Assembly: GCA_022797115.1 (NCBI GenBank)
Contig: JAAWKB010000010.1
Span: 1-41,959, forward strand
Direction of reading: 5' to 3'
DNA length: 41,959 nt
DNA from: Oscillospiraceae bacterium
Lineage (GTDB): Bacteria; Bacillota; Clostridia; Oscillospirales; Oscillospiraceae
The first letter of the stretch is position 1, and each line of letters opens with the position of its first letter. The translations under genes and the position numbers were made by a program. The notes beneath the pieces are model-generated. The model made no database searches and had not been told where the DNA came from. It was given only the letters and a program-made list of their open reading frames with translations. Positions 37,559 to 41,959 of this stretch are shown here, piece after piece.

Positions 37559-39672
37559 GGCCGCACCTCCTCTGTCCACAATGCCTGAAGCACACGATAG
37601 CTCTCCTTCAGCCGCTCCCGGTACTGGACGCTCCGCCAGCCCTTGAGCGGGAAATGGGCCATGGGGATCTCCGCCGCACTGGTTCCCACGCCCAGCCAGA
37701 GGCCCCGGACCGTTTGCAGCTCCACGCCGTAGAGCGGGTAGTAGTCCCGGTGGATCTGCCTGGCGGAGGGGTCCGCCACATTCAGCAGCAGCCAGGGCAG
37801 TCGGACCTCCACACAGCCCTCCCCATAGCAGAAATCCGCCAGGGAGTTGTAATCCGCCGCCGTGCTGTCGCCATTGCCGTGGACCAGCCGCCCGGTCTCC
37901 CAGGTCTTCAGGCGGCGCAGCGCCATGCTCTCAGCAGTCAGATGCTCTACCAGCTGGTTGTTGCTCAGCGCCATGCGGATGGGGACGAACCGGCTGCTGT
38001 CCTTGTCCGGGACACTGGCGAAGGGGTCGCTGCCCTCCGTCTCGAAGAGGAACCGCTCCCGCATGGCGTCATAACGCTCCTGCACCAGCAGGCTGCTGCC
38101 ATTGGGCCCGTCCAGACGCAGGACGAAATCCGCATCCCGCTGGAAGGACAGATCTCCGCTTGCCCGGGTGCGGGTCCGGCTGCCCAGCTCCGGTGAGACG
38201 TCGATGGGCAGATACACCGTATCCTCCGCCCCGACCCCCTCGATGAGCAGGTAGAGCCCCTCCGCGTCCTGGCGGGCGGAGAGACGGAACCCGCCGCTCT
38301 CCAGGAGAAGGTCGTCCTCCGTCCACTCGCTGCGCCTGCCATCCAGCACGCACACGGGTTCCGCGCCTGGCTCGAAGGCCATCAGGCCGCCATTCTGGGC
38401 AGCGGTTTGCAGATCGTGCCAGCGTCCGCTGCGGGCGGGGGCGAGAGCAAAGGCGGTATTCCAGCTGCGCCGCTCCCACTCGTCCTGCCAGGAGGTGACA
38501 AAATCGCCGGCCCAGCCGCTCTCGGTGAGCGCAAGGCTCACCTCTGCCAAATGTTCCCCCTGTTCCCGCTCCGTCAAGGGCTGGAGGCCCCCAATCATAG
38601 CGCCCCGGGCGGAGGAGAAGCCGTAGACCGCCATCACCGGCATGGTGTGCCGGCGGGCGATGAGGTAGGGATAGCCGCCATAGGCCAGCTCGGGGCCCAG
38701 CCCGGCGAGATGGGGCGCAAGCTCCGCCGCCTGGCCGGCATCCAGGTATTCGGAAAACTGGTCGCAGAACGCATCCAGCCAGTATACGGAGAACCGCCCC
38801 GCCGCCATCGCCTGGGTGGGCAGGATGCGCTCCAGGTCCACCGCGGCATATTTATGCAGCTGGCGGGCGTAGGACTCCTCGTAGGTCAAAAAATCGCAGG
38901 CTGGCGTGCAGAGGGCCCCGACAGGCCGCTGTACGCTGTATTTTTTCCCCTCATAGGCGGTGATTTCCTCCATAACCCTGGCCAGCATGGCCTCAAAGGG
39001 GGAGGCGTCCGCCGCGGTCTGGAAGAAGCTGCCGGAAAACTCCCCGGAGCGGAGGGGGCTGTGGTCTGTATAGGCGATGAGGTCTGCATCCCACTCCATG
39101 CCGACCGCCAGACCCACTGTCCAGGGCGATATGTCCCGCCGGTAGCTGCCGCCGCCCCGGCCCAGGGAGGCGTTCTGGTTCTTGCGGCCGTGGATGATAT
39201 CCACCAGTGACCGCCCATCCTCCAGCAGGCGGCCCAGGCAGCTGCCATCATAGGCGTCTGTCCAACCGCTGCCGGATATGCCGAAGCCCTGGACCAGATA
39301 GAGGGGGGCGTCATGGGTGGTGTTGTAGTGGTACAGGGCGTTATAGAAGCTGTCGTCCATGATCCGGGAGACATAGATGGCGTTTGCCCCCAGCGCCTGG
39401 ATGGAATCAAACCAGCGCAGATAGTCCGCCTCGTCTGCCGCAAAGTCCGTGGCCGGGTGGCCGGGCAGGCTGGGGGAGACCTCTACGCCCCGCAGGGACA
39501 GGGGTGCATAGGCCGCCCCGTCCCACACCTGGAGCTCCTTTCCAACCGTCCGGAAGGGGACCGACAGATCCCTGTTCGGGATTTTCAGGTACATACCGCC
39601 ATAGAACACCGCGCAGTACACGCCGACTACCAGAAACAGCAGCGCCAGGGCTGTGGCCAGGAAACGTCTCAT
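37555..39672 (-). CDS. Large membrane-anchored extracellular protein, TIM-barrel-like
   Basis: 705 residues, not firmly assigned. One N-terminal helix (RRFLATALALLFLVVGVYCAVFYGGMY) without a cleavage site anchors it; the rest is extracytoplasmic. Early text (PLSLRGVEVSPSLPGH, EADYLRWFDSIQALGANAIYVSRI, SFYNALYHYN, APLYLVQGF) resembles the first strands of a glycoside-hydrolase TIM barrel. TSWQDEWERRSWNT around residue 400 could carry an acidic catalytic residue. A beta-rich C-terminal half (GLYLLIEGVGAEDTVYLPIDV, RDADFVLRLDG) looks like a carbohydrate-binding or accessory module. Start ATG 39672 follows AGGTGG. Its place between CotH and HEAT/GT2 genes suggests it processes or binds the glycan; that is inference. 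Confidence 0.8.
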   Translation of the reverse strand: MRRFLATALALLFLVVGVYCAVFYGGMYLKIPNRDLSVPFRTVGKELQVWDGAAYAPLSLRGVEVSPSLPGHPATDFAADEADYLRWFDSIQALGANAIYVSRIMDDSFYNALYHYNTTHDAPLYLVQGFGISGSGWTDAYDGSCLGRLLEDGRSLVDIIHGRKNQNASLGRGGGSYRRDISPWTVGLAVGMEWDADLIAYTDHSPLRSGEFSGSFFQTAADASPFEAMLARVMEEITAYEGKKYSVQRPVGALCTPACDFLTYEESYARQLHKYAAVDLERILPTQAMAAGRFSVYWLDAFCDQFSEYLDAGQAAELAPHLAGLGPELAYGGYPYLIARRHTMPVMAVYGFSSARGAMIGGLQPLTEREQGEHLAEVSLALTESGWAGDFVTSWQDEWERRSWNTAFALAPARSGRWHDLQTAAQNGGLMAFEPGAEPVCVLDGRRSEWTEDDLLLESGGFRLSARQDAEGLYLLIEGVGAEDTVYLPIDVSPELGSRTRTRASGDLSFQRDADFVLRLDGPNGSSLLVQERYDAMRERFLFETEGSDPFASVPDKDSSRFVPIRMALSNNQLVEHLTAESMALRRLKTWETGRLVHGNGDSTAADYNSLADFCYGEGCVEVRLPWLLLNVADPSARQIHRDYYPLYGVELQTVRGLWLGVGTSAAEIPMAHFPLKGWRSVQYRERLKESYRVLQALWTEEVRP

Positions 39673-39681
39673 ACCCACCAC

Positions 39682-41226
39682 CTATTCCAATGCCTGGGTG
39701 GCGAACCGGGAGGGATGGCTGTATTGCCGCAGGGTTTCGATATGTTCGTCCATCCATCTGCCTCGGTTCACCATATAATCCAGCATCCATTCTACGGCCT
39801 GCCTGTAGCTGTCTGGGTTCACATCCTGGAGCGTATCGCCGCTGCCCGCCGCAGGGAACCGGCGCTCATAGGCAGAGACCTGCTCTGGGTCGAAGGTGTA
39901 GCCCCAAACGGTGTAATTGCGCGCAATGGCGCTGCCCAGCCAGGTTTCCACCGCCTTCTCATAGGCCAGCAAATGCTCCTCAGACAGCACCCCCCGGCGC
40001 AGCTCCCGGTACCGGCGGATCACCCGCTCCACAAACTCCCGGTCCATCATAAGCCGGGAGTACCAGCCCCGCTGGGAGAGGAGGAAAGAGCGCGCCGGCA
40101 TGGGGTGGAAAAAGTTGTCGAGCACATTGTTGTAGTCCCAGACCGGGCCGATACTCAGCTTGCCCCGCACATCCCGGTAGAGGTAGGTCGAGTTGCCGAA
40201 CATATCATTGACAGCCAAAAACTCCATCAGGATATAGTAGTTGACAAAGGAGTCCATATTGATCTCGCTTTTCCATGCGCTTGTGCCGTCCACCAGATCG
40301 GAGGAAAACAGCATCCGCTCAACCTCGCTGAAATCGGCCTGGATATACTCCAGCACCTGCTGGCTGAGGGACGACGTGCGGGGGTAGAGCACCTCGGCCC
40401 GCAGATCCCTTCCGATCTCCATCTGGTAGGTGTAATAGCAGAAATTGTCCAAAGAGCGTTCCAGCTTGCTCCGGGAACCGATCAGCACCAGATAGCTGCA
40501 CACCGGGTCGCCGGACCTGTACTCCGTCAGGCTCAGGCGGTTGGCGTCCACGTCGATCATCTCCATGAGCACATAGACGCCCTGGTATTCCCCATCCAGC
40601 ATCAGCTCACAGAAGCGGACCTCCGGGGTCCAGGTTCCCATCACCTCTGCCGAAAGGTTCATGCACATGTAGTTGCGCAGCAGCGTTTTGTCCAAAAAGG
40701 GGCCGTAGAGCGCCCAGTCCGTCCCGGCAGGCATCCCCAGCAGGCCCTGTTTCCGCTTTTGCTCCCCGTCGTCCTTCACCAGCCGCATCCGGTAGCTGCC
40801 CTTGGTGAAATAGCGGGAGCTGTTGCCGCGGAAACGGAAGAGCGCCGTGCCCGTGAGGGTGGGTTCATCGTCCGGGTGATGCCAGACGCCAGCCTCCGAC
40901 ACGGTGGAGTAGGAGACGACGATCTCCGCCTCCCCATGATCTCCGGTCTGGTAGCTGGTGATGCTGTCCGCCGCATCCCGGATGGGCCGGCCGGGGATGG
41001 TCTGGCCGCCGGTCTCCACATTGATCACCGGCAGATGGGTACACAGCGTTTCCTCCCCGCCGCAGCGGGGGCAGGGGCCCAGCTCTTCCTCGGAGGGCTG
41101 CGTCAGATGCTGGTGGTAGCGGGGCGCCGCCGTCTCCCTGCCGGCCTGCTGGAGCAGCAGGGACAGGGGCACGACGGCGGCGGCCAGTAGAATCATGATG
41201 AGTAAACCGCGCCGCATTGGCGTCAC
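39682..41226 (-). CDS. CotH-type protein kinase, secreted or membrane-anchored
   Basis: 514 residues. An N-terminal helix (RGLLIMILLAAAVVPLSLLLQQ) is followed by a short Cys motif CPRCGGEETLC and the CotH kinase domain: FRFRGNSSRYFTKGSYRMRLVK (Lys for ATP), GEYQGVYVLMEMIDVDANRL, and GPVWDYNNVLDNF, whose Asp matches the metal-binding site. CotH proteins phosphorylate other surface proteins, first known from the Bacillus spore coat. The start is either GTG 41226, overlapping the DUF4956 stop (GTGA), or ATG 41217. Partnership with DUF4956 genes is a recurrent pattern in Firmicutes and actinobacteria. Confidence 0.9.
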   Translation of the reverse strand: MTPMRRGLLIMILLAAAVVPLSLLLQQAGRETAAPRYHQHLTQPSEEELGPCPRCGGEETLCTHLPVINVETGGQTIPGRPIRDAADSITSYQTGDHGEAEIVVSYSTVSEAGVWHHPDDEPTLTGTALFRFRGNSSRYFTKGSYRMRLVKDDGEQKRKQGLLGMPAGTDWALYGPFLDKTLLRNYMCMNLSAEVMGTWTPEVRFCELMLDGEYQGVYVLMEMIDVDANRLSLTEYRSGDPVCSYLVLIGSRSKLERSLDNFCYYTYQMEIGRDLRAEVLYPRTSSLSQQVLEYIQADFSEVERMLFSSDLVDGTSAWKSEINMDSFVNYYILMEFLAVNDMFGNSTYLYRDVRGKLSIGPVWDYNNVLDNFFHPMPARSFLLSQRGWYSRLMMDREFVERVIRRYRELRRGVLSEEHLLAYEKAVETWLGSAIARNYTVWGYTFDPEQVSAYERRFPAAGSGDTLQDVNPDSYRQAVEWMLDYMVNRGRWMDEHIETLRQYSHPSRFATQALE

Positions 41227-41900
41227 CCGCTGATTTCGTCGCTCTGGGCCACTGTGTTGACGTATTCCACGTCCCCCAGCGCATAGAGCGCGTCGGCAAT
41301 ATCGACGGATTTCTTATAGTTGAGCTGCCAGACCTTCCTGGGCATCTCATAGATCAGCTCCACGCGGTCCACCGTGGTATTGCGGACCCGCAGCAGCGCC
41401 TTTTTATTAAAATAGGAGAACACCAGCCGCTCCATTTCGAGGCCCAGCCCCTTGCCGCCCCGGATAATCAGCAGGATGCGGTTTTCGTTGCGCACCCGGC
41501 CGAACAGCAGCAGGATCAAAAAGACCACCGCGCTGCCGACCCCCGCCACCAGATAGTCGCCTACGCCGCAGCAGATGCCGACAATGATGGCCCAAAAGAT
41601 GTAGGTCGTGTCCCGGGAGTCCTTGATGGCCGTGCGGAAACGGACGATGGACAGTGCGCCCACCATACCGAGGGAGAGGGCGATGTTGTTGCCGATGACG
41701 GTCATGACGGTACCGGTGAGGATGGTCAGGGTGGCAAGAGAGACGTTGAATTTTTTGCTGTAGGCGGTGCCGGTGTGGGTATACCAGTAGGAGAGATAGA
41801 TGGCGAAGCTCAAGAGGGCGGCAGCGAGGATGTGCAGGATAATGTCCTGCACAGAGAGCGTCCCGCTTTCCGCGAGGATCTTTGCGAGGTACTGTCTCAT
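41223..41900 (-). CDS. DUF4956 membrane protein
   Basis: 225 residues with four transmembrane helices in the first 135 (ILHILAAALLSFAIYLSYWY, LATLTILTGTVMTVIG, TTYIFWAIIVGICCGVG, VAGVGSAVVFLILLLF) and the conserved loop LSLGMVGALSIVRFRTAIKDSRDTTYIFWAI that marks DUF4956. A cytoplasmic C-terminal alpha/beta domain (RILLIIRGGKGLGLEMERL to NYKKSVDIADALYAL) follows. In other genomes it sits with CotH kinases and VTC-type polyphosphate polymerases; no VTC gene is in this window. GGAAAGGA precedes ATG 41900. First gene of the five-gene operon, with its promoter at 41922-41949. Confidence 0.93.
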   Translation of the reverse strand: MRQYLAKILAESGTLSVQDIILHILAAALLSFAIYLSYWYTHTGTAYSKKFNVSLATLTILTGTVMTVIGNNIALSLGMVGALSIVRFRTAIKDSRDTTYIFWAIIVGICCGVGDYLVAGVGSAVVFLILLLFGRVRNENRILLIIRGGKGLGLEMERLVFSYFNKKALLRVRNTTVDRVELIYEMPRKVWQLNYKKSVDIADALYALGDVEYVNTVAQSDEISG

Positions 41901-41921
41901 AGGGGCGTCCTTTCCTGGAGC

Positions 41922-41959
41922 GTTATACTGTACGCAGTGCCCAGGACAATATTGTCCTG
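41922..41959 (-). promoter_or_regulatory. Promoter of the envelope operon with 18-bp palindrome
   Basis: Minus strand: -35 TTGTCC (41944-41949), 16-bp spacer, -10 TATAAC (41922-41927). The -35 lies inside the perfect palindrome CAGGACAATATTGTCCTG (41942-41959), which runs to the window edge and may extend further. A repressor or activator site is likely. Confidence 0.6.

Noticed and set aside
39313-41190. Long rightward reading frame of 625 codons
   Set aside because: It mirrors the CotH and 705-residue genes on the other strand, is His/Gln/Pro-rich without a fold-like pattern, and has no ribosome site; an antisense shadow of GC-rich coding DNA.
1-41959. CRISPR arrays, tRNA, rRNA, prophage or conjugative genes
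   Set aside because: None recognised on either strand; no regularly spaced repeats and no integrase, capsid, relaxase or transposase motifs among the reading frames.

Overview
The window (about 42 kb, visibly GC-rich) looks like chromosome from an endospore-forming, flagellated, high-GC Firmicute, most likely of the Oscillospiraceae (Flavonifractor/Oscillibacter-like gut clostridia). This is inferred from a SpoIIAA-SpoIIAB-SigF operon, a SleL-type cortex hydrolase, flagellin, an Prp-processed type L27, a CD1247-type protein, a Cys T-box in front of cysE-cysS, and 'Firmicute' promoters and Shine-Dalgarno sites. No rRNA, tRNA, CRISPR array, transposase or phage gene was recognised.

Layout. 1-1.7 kb: cysS (cut by the window edge) and cysE, read leftwards behind a T-box leader. 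1.7-3.6 kb: an AT-richer orphan gene bracketed by 15-bp direct repeats, then a small radical SAM protein. 3.6-6.5 kb: a leftward pair, a Sel1-repeat protein and an unknown membrane protein. 6.6-10.9 kb: an ABC importer (lipoprotein, fused permease, ATPase) that ends in a PHP-family phosphoesterase. 11.1-14.5 kb: a chemoreceptor broken by a TA-dinucleotide slip, then spoIIAA-spoIIAB-sigF. 14.6-16.7 kb: efp, a CD1247-type zinc-ribbon protein and a very Cys-rich protein whose N-terminus is not in frame. 16.7-18 kb: rplU-prp-rpmA, leftward. 18-20 kb: flagellin. 20-24.5 kb: asnA, pepD and an M3 oligopeptidase. 24.5-26.9 kb: a YhfC intramembrane protease and a membrane-tethered MerR regulator with two small two-helix proteins and a YbjQ protein; near-identical MerR-type operators precede both units. 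27-30.6 kb: glnS and sleL. 30.6-32.5 kb: a KdpD/KdpE-like pair without a potassium pump. 32.5-35 kb: MarR, a decayed iron alcohol dehydrogenase and an aldehyde dehydrogenase. 35-41.96 kb: a five-gene envelope operon (DUF4956, CotH-type kinase, large membrane-anchored protein of possible TIM-barrel type, HEAT-repeat membrane protein, GT2 synthase), behind a promoter whose -35 lies in an 18-bp palindrome.

The two regions most likely to hold undescribed biology are the MerR/YhfC/YbjQ regulon at 24.5-26.9 kb, where the regulator and two neighbours share a membrane hairpin and C-terminal tail, and the DUF4956-CotH-GT2 operon at 35-42 kb. Three genes are disrupted (chemoreceptor, iron ADH, Cys-rich protein); whether this is real decay, phase variation or sequencing error cannot be told from sequence alone. 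All functions are assigned by reading protein motifs, without database searches.
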